Assembly (NCBI RefSeq): GCF_001881565.1
Contig: NZ_MPDJ01000001.1
Coordinates: 1,317,234 to 1,381,233 of the forward strand
Origin: Eisenbergiella tayi
GTDB taxonomy: Bacteria; Bacillota; Clostridia; Lachnospirales; Lachnospiraceae
Reading direction: 5' to 3'
DNA length: 64,000 nt
Positions 18,601-26,098 of this stretch are shown here, one piece after another. A model generated the notes under the pieces. That model ran no database searches. It saw only the letters and a list, made by a program, of their open reading frames with translations, and was not told the DNA's origin. Both the position numbers and the translations under genes were made by a program. Each line of letters starts with the position of its first letter. The stretch's first letter is position 1.

Positions 18601-21219
18601 CTTCACTTCTACTTTGGCATTTTTATCCACTTCATATAATACAATAACTTTATCGTTATCTTTTACTTCCTGCGGCAGTTTTGGAGAATCCGTTTTCTGT
18701 TTATATCCGGTGAAAGTCTTAGTTGCTACTTTTTCTACAATATAGCTGTCTGCTTCTACCCAAATATTTACTTTCTCATTTACTGTATCAAAAACAGTAC
18801 CATCTTCAGTCTGGTATACGACCTGATATTTTAATTCCCTGGTATCATCCATATTAGGTACATAATGGCCATAATAGGTGGTAGGTCCATTAACAGTCCA
18901 ATCTGTTACCTTCTGAGTACATGCCTTATCTGAATACCAGCCTTCAAATACATAACCATTAATAAATGCTGCTGTCTTGGTAGTTGGGGTTACAGTCGCT
19001 TTTCCATCTAATAGTTTAACTTTATTATAGTAATCTACTAATTCAAAACTGTTTTCATCTGAATCCGCTCCGGCTCCCGGAGGTACCGCTTTAAATGCAA
19101 CTGTCGTATAATTCACAGTGCTGTACGAAACATATCCATCAACGTGATAACATTTGGTACCGGCACTTACCAAGGGCTTGTCAGTATTACTGTTAGCTCC
19201 GTTTGCCCAAGGTGTTTTATACCAGATAACATCTCTTACTTCAATATCTGAACCATATCTCTGTTTAACTGCCTGAAGGACTTGTTCTTTATCCGGATAG
19301 GTAACTACATTAGAAGTTCCCTGATGTTGTACTAAGTCAGATTTTTGCGAATCTCCATCATACGGAATTACACTTCCCTGTCCTACATAGAAATAATCCT
19401 TTGCTATAGTAGAACCGATTTCCTTTTCTGGCAATAATACATAAAAGTATGCTGTTACGGCTTGTTTATCATCTGAAGTAACCTTAATTGTAGTAGTTTC
19501 CTTCACATTTTTCCCATAAATGTTCTCATACTCATGGGTTATGACAGCAGTTCCCTGATTAACACCGGTTATTGTTATGAAACCGGTACCTTTGTTACCG
19601 TCTATTTCTACAATATTTTTATTGCTAGTACTCCAGTTGTTACTAGAATCCAAATTTCCTGCACTAAGAGTTTTAGTTTCGCCAACTTTAAGATAAATGG
19701 TCTCACTCTTCGTTACATATTTCCACCCGCTTCCTGCCAATACATATATAGAAAAGCTGTTGGCAGTAAAACTCACATCGCTGTTCTTTCTGTTTTCAGC
19801 AACAGACTGGGCTTCATCCCCTGACATATGATAAATATCAAAGTTTTCGCCTTCAACTCCGGTTCCTATGATTTGTACGGAAACACCGCCCTTAGGCTGA
19901 ATCTCATTTCCATCTTTATCCAGAATTGTGATATCAAATGCTCTTAAGTCAACCAGTTCTTTTCCTTTTTCCTCAAGCTTTGTTTCAACTGCATTCTGTA
20001 CTGTACCGGCAGAAACTTCTTCCGCAACTACTTTATAACCTTTCGGAAGTACCCCTGCAGAATAGGTAGTAACTTTTATCGTTACGCCATTTACTTCTAC
20101 AGTATCTATAGTTTCAATATATTCTTCCTCTTCTTCTTCCTTCTCTGCAAAAGTCACCTTAACTTCTACATCCTTAGAAGGAGATACCGCATACTTATTA
20201 TCACTTCTGGAAATAACTGTTCCATCAATAATTACTTCAGCAACTTCATAACCATCTTCCGGATTCACATAGAACTCCAGAGATTTCTTATTTTCAACTT
20301 CTACCTGACTGCCAATTTCATTGCCGTCAGCGTCAGTAATACTTCCTTTGCCTTCCACCTGAAATGACACTACAGAAAATTCCCTGGTTACGTCCTCAGT
20401 TTCGGTTTCCAGCACTTCTTCTGTTTCAGTCTCAATCTCAGATTCGGTTTCTATTTCTGTTTCGGTCTCAGATTCCGTCTCGGTCTCTGCTTCCGTTTTC
20501 GTTTCAGTTTCCGTCTCAGACTCGGTTTCTGCAGCAGATTCTGTTATAGTTTCTGTTTCGGTTTCCGTCTCTGTGGAAGCCTCTGCATTATCATTCTTTT
20601 CTGCCTTTACAGTAACTGTTATATCCTTATCCGGATTAATTTTATAAATACCATTTTCTGAAGAAAGTTCATTATTATCTGCTGTAACTTTTACAGAAGT
20701 TCCTTCTCCAGCTTCTACTTTGAAGGACAGCTGTTTTCCATTTTCAACTTCCAGTGTTCCGGTGATTTCCTGGCCATCTTCCTTAAAAACTTTGACATCG
20801 CCTTCTGTGTTGAAATTCACTTTCCACTTGGAATTCTGATTTGCCTCCTCAGAAATACTTTCTGTATTCTCTTCTGTTTTACTTTCCTCTTCAGAAGTTT
20901 CTGTAGTTAATTCCTCTTCCTGGCTGACAGATGTGCTTTCAGCTGAAGACTCCTCTGAAGATTCTGAAGCGCTTTCCGAAGAACTTTCTGATGCTTCTTC
21001 CTGATTTGACTTATTTTCCCCGGAGTTTTCTTCCTCTCCGCCGGAATTCGTATTTTCTGAAGCTTCTGCAGAATGTGTTTCAGACGATGCTTCACTGCTC
21101 TGCTCCGTTTCATTTTCTGATGCAAGAACAGTAAGCCCGTCATTGCCTACTGTTGTGGCAATTAATACAAAAGCCAGTAAAAACGCCCATAACCTCTGCA
21201 TGCCCTTTGTTTTCTTCAT
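15607..21219 (-). CDS. Large repeat-containing cell-wall-anchored surface protein
   Basis: The 1,870-residue protein starts at 21219 (AGGAG nine bases upstream; the frame opens earlier at 21267). In order: signal peptide (about 1-35), a Ser/Glu/Thr-rich linker with many ETE and SES units, beta-sandwich segments, an Ig-like Big_2-type stretch (YLKVGETKTLSAGNL...), an InlB B-type repeat (GYVFEGWYSDKACTQKV), ten copies of an 83-residue MucBP-like unit containing YTVQHWVAGVHQSDDDVEV, then a Pro/Thr linker, VLGE repeats and a GPGTGD sortase-like motif before a membrane helix and KKRKKEEQ tail. The organisation predicts a sortase-anchored adhesin, possibly mucin- or glycan-binding. No sortase gene is adjacent. 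The gene stands alone with its own terminator. Confidence 0.9.
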   Translation of the reverse strand: MKKTKGMQRLWAFLLAFVLIATTVGNDGLTVLASENETEQSSEASSETHSAEASENTNSGGEEENSGENKSNQEEASESSSESASESSEESSAESTSVSQEEELTTETSEEESKTEENTESISEEANQNSKWKVNFNTEGDVKVFKEDGQEITGTLEVENGKQLSFKVEAGEGTSVKVTADNNELSSENGIYKINPDKDITVTVKAEKNDNAEASTETETETETITESAAETESETETETKTEAETETESETETEIETESEIETETEEVLETETEDVTREFSVVSFQVEGKGSITDADGNEIGSQVEVENKKSLEFYVNPEDGYEVAEVIIDGTVISRSDNKYAVSPSKDVEVKVTFAEKEEEEEEYIETIDTVEVNGVTIKVTTYSAGVLPKGYKVVAEEVSAGTVQNAVETKLEEKGKELVDLRAFDITILDKDGNEIQPKGGVSVQIIGTGVEGENFDIYHMSGDEAQSVAENRKNSDVSFTANSFSIYVLAGSGWKYVTKSETIYLKVGETKTLSAGNLDSSNNWSTSNKNIVEIDGNKGTGFITITGVNQGTAVITHEYENIYGKNVKETTTIKVTSDDKQAVTAYFYVLLPEKEIGSTIAKDYFYVGQGSVIPYDGDSQKSDLVQHQGTSNVVTYPDKEQVLQAVKQRYGSDIEVRDVIWYKTPWANGANSNTDKPLVSAGTKCYHVDGYVSYSTVNYTTVAFKAVPPGAGADSDENSFELVDYYNKVKLLDGKATVTPTTKTAAFINGYVFEGWYSDKACTQKVTDWTVNGPTTYYGHYVPNMDDTRELKYQVVYQTEDGTVFDTVNEKVNIWVEADSYIVEKVATKTFTGYKQKTDSPKLPQEVKDNDKVIVLYEVDKNAKVEVKYTVQHWVAGVHQSDDDVVVTDNVWVNGAKELKVTADSLAKNTYPGYKFSSYAPADIKAGSIVADNQIIRVNYEKDEDAKVEVKYTVQHWVAGVHQSDDDVEVTDKVWVNVAKELTVTADSLAKNTYPGYKFSSYAPADIKAGSIVADKQIIRVNYEKDEDAKVEVKYTVQHWVAGVHQSDDDVEVTDKVWVNDAKELTVTADSLAKNTYTGYKFSSYAPADIKAGSIVPDKQIIRVNYEKDEDAKVEVKYTVQHWVAGVHQSDDDVEVTDKVWVNGAKELTVTADSLAKNTYPGYKFSSYAPADIKAGSIVPDKQIIRVNYEKDEDAKVEVKYTVQHWVAGVHQSDDDVEVTDKVWVNGAKELTVTADSLAKNTYTGYKFSSYAPADIKAGSIVADKQIIRVNYEKDEDAKTEVKYTVQHWVAGVHQSDDDVEVTDKVWVNGAKELKVTADSLAKNTYPGYKFSSYAPADIKAGSVVADKQIIRVNYEKDEDAKVEVKYTVQHWVAGVHQSDDDVEVTDKVWVNGAKELTVTADSLAQNTYPGYKFSSYDPADIKAGSVVADNQIIRVNYEKDEDAKTEVKYTVQHWVAGVHQLDDDVEVTDKVWVNGAKELTVTADSLAKNTYTGYKFSSYAPADIKAGSVVADKQIIRVNYEKDEDAKTEVKYTVQHWVAGVHQSDDDVEVTDKVWVNGAKELTVTADSLAQNTYPGYKFSSYAPADIKAGSIVADEQIIRVNYEKDEDAKVEVKYTVQHWVAGVHQLDDDVEVTDKVWVNGAKELTVTADSLAQNNYTGYTFDNYNPADIKEGMTVSDGDVIKVNYLENEVTIKYIADANGNVNNDSETILAVNGTATGSTATAAPGYHFVNWTNEDGTVVSTDETYVPQRVNELYAAATYTAHFEEDVVTPPAPTPTPDEPTGTTPTVTAPTEATAVLGEAFAPVQPEVGVLGEAAAPEVGVLGEAKGPGTGDTAPIAAWSLIIVGAILTLGITAKKRKKEEQ
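16130..18620 (-). repeat. Ten tandem 249-bp repeats inside the surface-protein gene
   Basis: Ten in-frame units of 249 bp (83 residues) run through this interval with constant phase. The units differ by a few substitutions (SIVADK, SIVPDK or SVVADK; AKNTYPGY, AKNTYTGY or AQNTYPGY; HQSDDD or HQLDDD). The first and last units are the most diverged. The variants are shuffled between units, as expected from unequal crossing-over and gene conversion. Confidence 0.95.
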
Positions 21220-21384
21220 CTGATTTTCTCCTCTCTGTTCTGACCATCTATCACTTGTTCTTTTCATCCGGTTTATATCGATCCTTCAGTCTGTAATGTG
21301 CTGCTTCTGATTATCATCAGGTTCTGCCACACTGTTCCGCTGCCCGGAGAGTATTTGCAGGAATGTTTTTATTAGATTAACTTG

Positions 21385-21418
21385 ATTATATAATCAGCAC
21401 CGTAACACCAAGCGTTAC
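21385..21418 (-). promoter_or_regulatory. Possible promoter and inverted-repeat operator of the surface-protein gene
   Basis: On the minus strand a TATAAT lies at 21390-21385, and the region where its -35 would be is occupied by the inverted repeat GTAAC-N7-GTTAC (21402-21418). The -35 itself is poor, which fits an activated or repressed promoter. This is suggestive only. The rest of the 21220-21465 gap shows nothing clear. Confidence 0.3.
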
Positions 21419-21465
21419 ATTTTTACTAAAATCAAATATTTTAACTAAATCATGAAATTTATTAA

Positions 21466-21503
21466 AATAAAAACCGCCCGGGAATTTATTTCCCGAACGG
21501 TCT
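21466..21503 (-). terminator. Terminator of the EndoQ-UvrD fusion gene
   Basis: On the minus strand CCGTTCGGGAA and TTCCCGGGCGG pair with a short A/T loop and are followed by TTTTTATTTT. It lies 43 bases after the stop codon at 21546. Confidence 0.8.
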
Positions 21504-21545
21504 CCTGAATGTATCCATATTATTTAGTTAGTAAGCTCTGCTCTC

Positions 21546-24500
21546 TTATGTCCATTCCATATCAAAAAGGCTCAACTGGACCACTTCTTCCACCGGCTTC
21601 TCTTTTTTTGCTTTTTCCATCACCGCATGTTCTTCCGAAATTTCCCCAAGAAAAACAGAGGGCTCTCCTGATGAGGTTATAATCAGTTCTTCGGCGGCCC
21701 GTGTCATCCCCACATAAAAAAGACGCCTCTCCTCTTCCATATCTCCCGCTGCCGTTCCCAGCTCCAGCGGCATCAGCCCTTTTCTCATGCCATACAGGAA
21801 TACGGCGGGGAATTCCAGGCCTTTGGCGCCATGCAGTGTCATGAGCATTACTGCATCAGCCGGAAATTTGCGGCTTCCGCACCGTCTTACATCCCCTTCA
21901 GAGCCAAAAGAAATGGTCTCAAGGAAACTTTCCATAGATGGATTGAGCACAGCAGCGTTCAGAAGCCTGGACATGGCTTCGCTCTCTTCCAGCTTCCGAT
22001 CCTTTATCCATACCTCAAGCAGCTTTTCTGTTTTTTCCCTGCGGACTTTTTTCCCGTATTTGTCGGCAAGCATGGACAGCTGTTCCTCAGCCATGGTTTC
22101 TTCTGCCGGCCAGATAAGCTTCCGGCAGAAACTGCGGGAAACAAGATCCTCCGGACAGAGCAGGTATTGGAAGAAATAAAGGGTACCCCGGACATTTTTA
22201 TCCAGAAGAAAATCCTCACGTCCCGCTACCACGTATGGTATCCCTTCCTGCCGAAGGCATTTTTCCAGAAGCTGCGCCTGTCTGTGGGTACGGTAGAGGA
22301 CTGCAATATCAGAAAAGCTTCTGACCCTTTTTACCTCACCTCCATGGTTTTCTTCCACATCGAGCATATCAATACCACCGATAAGTCGGTTGATTTCCTT
22401 GGCAATAAATATAGCTTCTCCCATTTCGCCGGGAGCCTCTACCACACGGACGGAGGCACCTGCCGGGTTCGATGCCCGCATATTGCGCTCCGGCCCTTTG
22501 TTATGAGATATCACATCCAATGCACAGGCTACAATTTCCGGCGTGGAACGGTAGTTATCTGTCAGCCGTATCGTGCGCAGCATGGGATAATCCTTTTCCA
22601 GCCGGGCAAAGCACTGTGAATCCGATCCCCGGAAGCCATAGACAGACTGATCCGGATCTCCGATAACAAATAATTCCTGTCCGTTTTTATTCCACACGCG
22701 AAGAAGGTCATACTGGACCGGATTAATATCCTGAAATTCATCCACCAGCAGGTAACGGAATTGTTTTTCCTGTGCCGAAATATCCTCATCCAGGAAAAGC
22801 TTCCTTGTTTTCAGAAGAAGGTCATCGTAATCCAACGCTTTTTCCTCTTCCAGCATCTCCTGGTAATATGCCGCCGCTTCCTCGGTAACAGGAGACTGAA
22901 GTCCCTGAATCCCACATTTCAGAAGAGAGAGTTCTCTCAGGAAACGGGATACGGAAAGCTTCAAATCAAATCTGGTGATTGTTTTTCCTGCCAGTTCCTC
23001 CATCAGGCCTTCGTCAGCCACGAAAAAATCCTCTCCTCTGTCGCCGAGTATTTTGCTGCATATGCCGTGGAATGTTCCGATGCATAATTCTTTGCTTATA
23101 CGTTTTCCTTCGGGAAGCTTTTCCAGCCTGCTGCGCATTTCTTCCGCGGCCTTGTTTGTAAAAGTAACTGCGGTAATCTCCGAAGGCCTGATTTTCCGGT
23201 CTTCCAGAAGACTGCATATGCGGGAAATCAAAGTCCTCGTTTTCCCCGCGCCCGGCCCGGCAATTACTGCCACAGCCCTGTCACGGGCCGATACCGCCTC
23301 CTGCTGTGCCGGGCTCAGGCTGTTCTTATGTAATTCCTCCGCATTCCCCCCGATTATATCCTTTTCCTTTGCTTCCTTATCTGTTTCGGATCCGCTTCCC
23401 TGTTCCCGGGCTGATGCGGAAATTTTACCGGATTCCGTATCGTTTACTATAGTTGCTTTCTTTTTTTCCTGAAGCCTTTCTTCCATAAAAAAACTGAGCT
23501 GTCCTTCCAGTCCGTCGATTTCCGAAGGAGTTAAAAGTTTTATCGTCCCATATTCACCATCGAATCCCGGGGTACGTTCTACCTTTCCTTCGCGCAGACG
23601 GTGGATTCCCTCTGCCACAGGCGCACCGGCAGCTTTTTTAATGTCCTCCACCGGAATATTTCTCAGGATTTCAAACTCGGATCCCAGCTTCACAAGCATG
23701 GATTCGTATTGTTCCAATACCTTTTTGGAAGCCGCCGATTTTCCGGTGCAGGCCCCGATAACTTCCGGGAGGGGAACCAGGCTTTCAAAAGGCTTCGCCC
23801 CTGAAAGCACAAAATCCTCTTTCCGATCCGCAAGCTGCTCCACTCTATGTAAAACACCTATTGTCAGTTTTTTCCCGCATACCGGACATATATTGCCATA
23901 GGCCGCAGCCTCGGACGGGCTGATGCAAAGGGAACATTTCCGGTGTCCGTCAAAATGATATTTCCCCTCCTCCGGGAAAAACTCAATTGTTCCTTCCAGT
24001 CCGTTTCCTGTGGATATGGCTTCTGCCAATCCTCCGTAAGAAAGAGGAATCTGAAAAAGATTTGCCTCCCTTCCCAGCTTTGCCGGAGAATGGGCGTCAG
24101 AATTGGAAATCAGCTGGTAAGAATCCAGAGCCGATATCCTCCAGTTCATAGGCGGATCCGATGACAGTCCGGTCTCCAGAGCATGTATATAGGGTGTCAT
24201 GTCCTCAAAGCATTCCTCTATCGTATCAAATCCGGAAAATGCGCCGAACATGGAAAAATGAGGCGTCCAGATATGCGCCGGCACATATACGCCCTCCGGT
24301 ACCGTTTCAAGCATGATTTCCAGCAAATCCCTGCAGTCCAATCCCAGAATCGGCCTTCCGTCGGAATGGATATTTCCGATAAGCTCCAGACGGCGCGCCA
24401 GCCTGTCCGCCTCCTCCAGGCCGGGCAGCAGAAGCAGGCTGTGAACCTTCCTCACTTTTTCGTTCTTTTTATAAATAGAACTGATCTCTCCGGTGAGTAC

Positions 24501-24752
24501 AAACCTGGGCTTCCGGTTATCCGGCGCACCTGCATCCATTATCCGGTATTCATCCTTCAACGTATATAAGCCATCTTCTGCCGGCTCCAGCTTCTCCTTC
24601 AATTCTTCCCTCCATGCAGGATGGGTGAAATCTCCGGTTCCTACAATATCAATTCCTTTTTTTCTGGCCCATAAATCCAGATATTCAGGTGTGCAGTCTC
24701 TGCTCGTTGCCCTGGAATACCTGGAATGTATGTGCAAATCCCCTATATACAT
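21546..24752 (-). CDS. Endonuclease Q-like (PHP) / UvrD-type helicase fusion protein
   Basis: The 1,068-residue protein joins two domains. Residues about 1-400 look like an endonuclease Q/PHP metal-dependent nuclease: DLHIHSRYSRATSRD, GTGDFTHP, NSDAHSP, and a zinc-binding CSLC...CPVCGKKL segment typical of EndoQ. Residues about 480-1068 are a complete superfamily 1A helicase: Walker A AGPGAGKTRT, TFTNKAAEEMRSRL, LLVDEFQDINPVQ, GDPDQSVYGFRGS, LTDNYRS, TLHGAKGLEFPAVF and RRLFYVGMTRA. EndoQ nicks DNA 5' of deaminated bases, so the fusion suggests nicking and unwinding in one repair enzyme. The start at 24752 has GAGGT upstream; codons back to 24788 precede the conserved MYIGDLHIH. Confidence 0.88.
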   Translation of the reverse strand: MYIGDLHIHSRYSRATSRDCTPEYLDLWARKKGIDIVGTGDFTHPAWREELKEKLEPAEDGLYTLKDEYRIMDAGAPDNRKPRFVLTGEISSIYKKNEKVRKVHSLLLLPGLEEADRLARRLELIGNIHSDGRPILGLDCRDLLEIMLETVPEGVYVPAHIWTPHFSMFGAFSGFDTIEECFEDMTPYIHALETGLSSDPPMNWRISALDSYQLISNSDAHSPAKLGREANLFQIPLSYGGLAEAISTGNGLEGTIEFFPEEGKYHFDGHRKCSLCISPSEAAAYGNICPVCGKKLTIGVLHRVEQLADRKEDFVLSGAKPFESLVPLPEVIGACTGKSAASKKVLEQYESMLVKLGSEFEILRNIPVEDIKKAAGAPVAEGIHRLREGKVERTPGFDGEYGTIKLLTPSEIDGLEGQLSFFMEERLQEKKKATIVNDTESGKISASAREQGSGSETDKEAKEKDIIGGNAEELHKNSLSPAQQEAVSARDRAVAVIAGPGAGKTRTLISRICSLLEDRKIRPSEITAVTFTNKAAEEMRSRLEKLPEGKRISKELCIGTFHGICSKILGDRGEDFFVADEGLMEELAGKTITRFDLKLSVSRFLRELSLLKCGIQGLQSPVTEEAAAYYQEMLEEEKALDYDDLLLKTRKLFLDEDISAQEKQFRYLLVDEFQDINPVQYDLLRVWNKNGQELFVIGDPDQSVYGFRGSDSQCFARLEKDYPMLRTIRLTDNYRSTPEIVACALDVISHNKGPERNMRASNPAGASVRVVEAPGEMGEAIFIAKEINRLIGGIDMLDVEENHGGEVKRVRSFSDIAVLYRTHRQAQLLEKCLRQEGIPYVVAGREDFLLDKNVRGTLYFFQYLLCPEDLVSRSFCRKLIWPAEETMAEEQLSMLADKYGKKVRREKTEKLLEVWIKDRKLEESEAMSRLLNAAVLNPSMESFLETISFGSEGDVRRCGSRKFPADAVMLMTLHGAKGLEFPAVFLYGMRKGLMPLELGTAAGDMEEERRLFYVGMTRAAEELIITSSGEPSVFLGEISEEHAVMEKAKKEKPVEEVVQLSLFDMEWT

Positions 24753-24851
24753 AGCGTTTACCTCATTTGCTTCCCATATGAAAACCAATTGTTTTATCTT
24801 TTATTTTTCCGTATCTTTTATGCAGTACATTTTTTCCCTGCATATTGTAAA

Positions 24852-25952
24852 TTATAACTTTTTCTCACTTTTTTCGCAAGAGAAGCTGCTGCCCCCGCTG
24901 TCTTTATTACATAGACATTTCCATATTTCCAGCAATACTACCATGGCCAGAGGGCCTTTGATGATTCCTGATATTCCAAACAGCTTTACACCGGCATAAA
25001 CAGAAAGAAGCATAAAAACAGGCGAGATTCCTGTTTTGCTGCCCATCAGTTTCGGTTCCAGGAATTCCCTGGCTCCCATACACGCCACATAAATTACCAC
25101 ACACAGAATAGCAGCGCCAAACCTTCCGTTCACCAGCTGCCAGAATGCAGTCGGCATAAGAACAATACCTGTTCCGATAAAGGGAAGGGCATCAAGCATC
25201 CCTGCCAGAATGCCAAGAAGAAAAGCATTTTCCACTTTTCCTATCCATAACCCTATGCAGCATATCAGCATTATCACCAGAAGAATCACTGCCTGGGCTT
25301 TCAGATATACTGCGACCAGACGGATAATTCTCTCCCCGATATCAAATACTTTTTCTATGATTTCCGAACTTTCCCCGCCCTCCTGCAGCCGTTCCACCAT
25401 GCCGTCATAATCCTTGCACAACAGAATGGAGGCGATAAAACTCACTCCCAAAAAAGCGGCAGCGGAAAGAATTTTTTTCAGATACCACCATGATTCCCTC
25501 ATCATGGCCGGGAAAAAATCCGCCTGAAGGTTTTCTATAAAAATCTCAACCTTCTCAATTATCACCCGTTCCACCTTTACCGCATCCACTCCGAAATGCT
25601 CCTGTGCAAACAGACAACAGTCGCCAAAAAAACACTGTATCTGCTTACACATCCCATCCCAGTTCTCCGTAAGTACCCTCACCTGCCCCAGGCCGCACTG
25701 CAGCAAAATCCACAGAACCACCAAAAGCACTGCCGCCGCACCTGCCATAACTCCTGCAAGCAGAATTTCCTTTCTGATATGGGTTTTCCTCTGTACCCGG
25801 TTCAGCCAGGGATTGCATAGATAAACGATACAAAAAGAAAGCAGGAACGGCGTGACAAGCGGAAACAAATAGCGGAATCCAATAAATACGCCTAATCCTG
25901 CCGCTACGGCAAAAATCCACTTTTTCGAACCTTTTTCCAGTAATTTCCCCAT
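24852..25952 (-). CDS. AI-2E family / YtvI-like transport membrane protein
   Basis: The protein of about 366 residues has about seven or eight membrane helices and the C-terminal signature of the AI-2E transporter superfamily (GILAGMLDALPFIGTGIVLMPTAFWQL and LEPKLMGSKTGISPVFMLLSVYAG). The closest match in my memory is the sporulation membrane protein YtvI group, whose role is unknown. The start is uncertain: a GTG opens the frame at 25985 without a clear ribosome site; the ATG at 25952 has GGGTG eight bases upstream and was preferred. It lies downstream of the O-antigen-ligase-like gene, separated by a hairpin. Confidence 0.82.
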   Translation of the reverse strand: MGKLLEKGSKKWIFAVAAGLGVFIGFRYLFPLVTPFLLSFCIVYLCNPWLNRVQRKTHIRKEILLAGVMAGAAAVLLVVLWILLQCGLGQVRVLTENWDGMCKQIQCFFGDCCLFAQEHFGVDAVKVERVIIEKVEIFIENLQADFFPAMMRESWWYLKKILSAAAFLGVSFIASILLCKDYDGMVERLQEGGESSEIIEKVFDIGERIIRLVAVYLKAQAVILLVIMLICCIGLWIGKVENAFLLGILAGMLDALPFIGTGIVLMPTAFWQLVNGRFGAAILCVVIYVACMGAREFLEPKLMGSKTGISPVFMLLSVYAGVKLFGISGIIKGPLAMVVLLEIWKCLCNKDSGGSSFSCEKSEKKL

Positions 25953-26036
25953 ACCCTTTTCACCCGTTTCTTTCAAAATTTTCACGAGATTAGTATAAGG
26001 ATTTCTATTAAATCTATCCTGCTTCAGAAAAGATTA

Positions 26037-26072
26037 GAGCTGCCAGTTTCAACCACCGGCAGCTCGTTTTTC
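26037..26072. terminator. Hairpin after the O-antigen-ligase-like gene
   Basis: GAGCTGCC and GGCAGCTC form an eight-base stem (26037-26065). The plus strand has a good T run after it, while the minus strand, along which the flanking genes run, has a weaker TAATCTTTTC tail. Confidence 0.55.
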
Positions 26073-26098
26073 CAATTATTTTCTTAAATTAATATTTT

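Noticed and set aside
16130..18620. Regular tandem repeats that could suggest a CRISPR array
   Set aside because: Units are 249 bp, contiguous, in frame and coding, with no short repeat-spacer structure.
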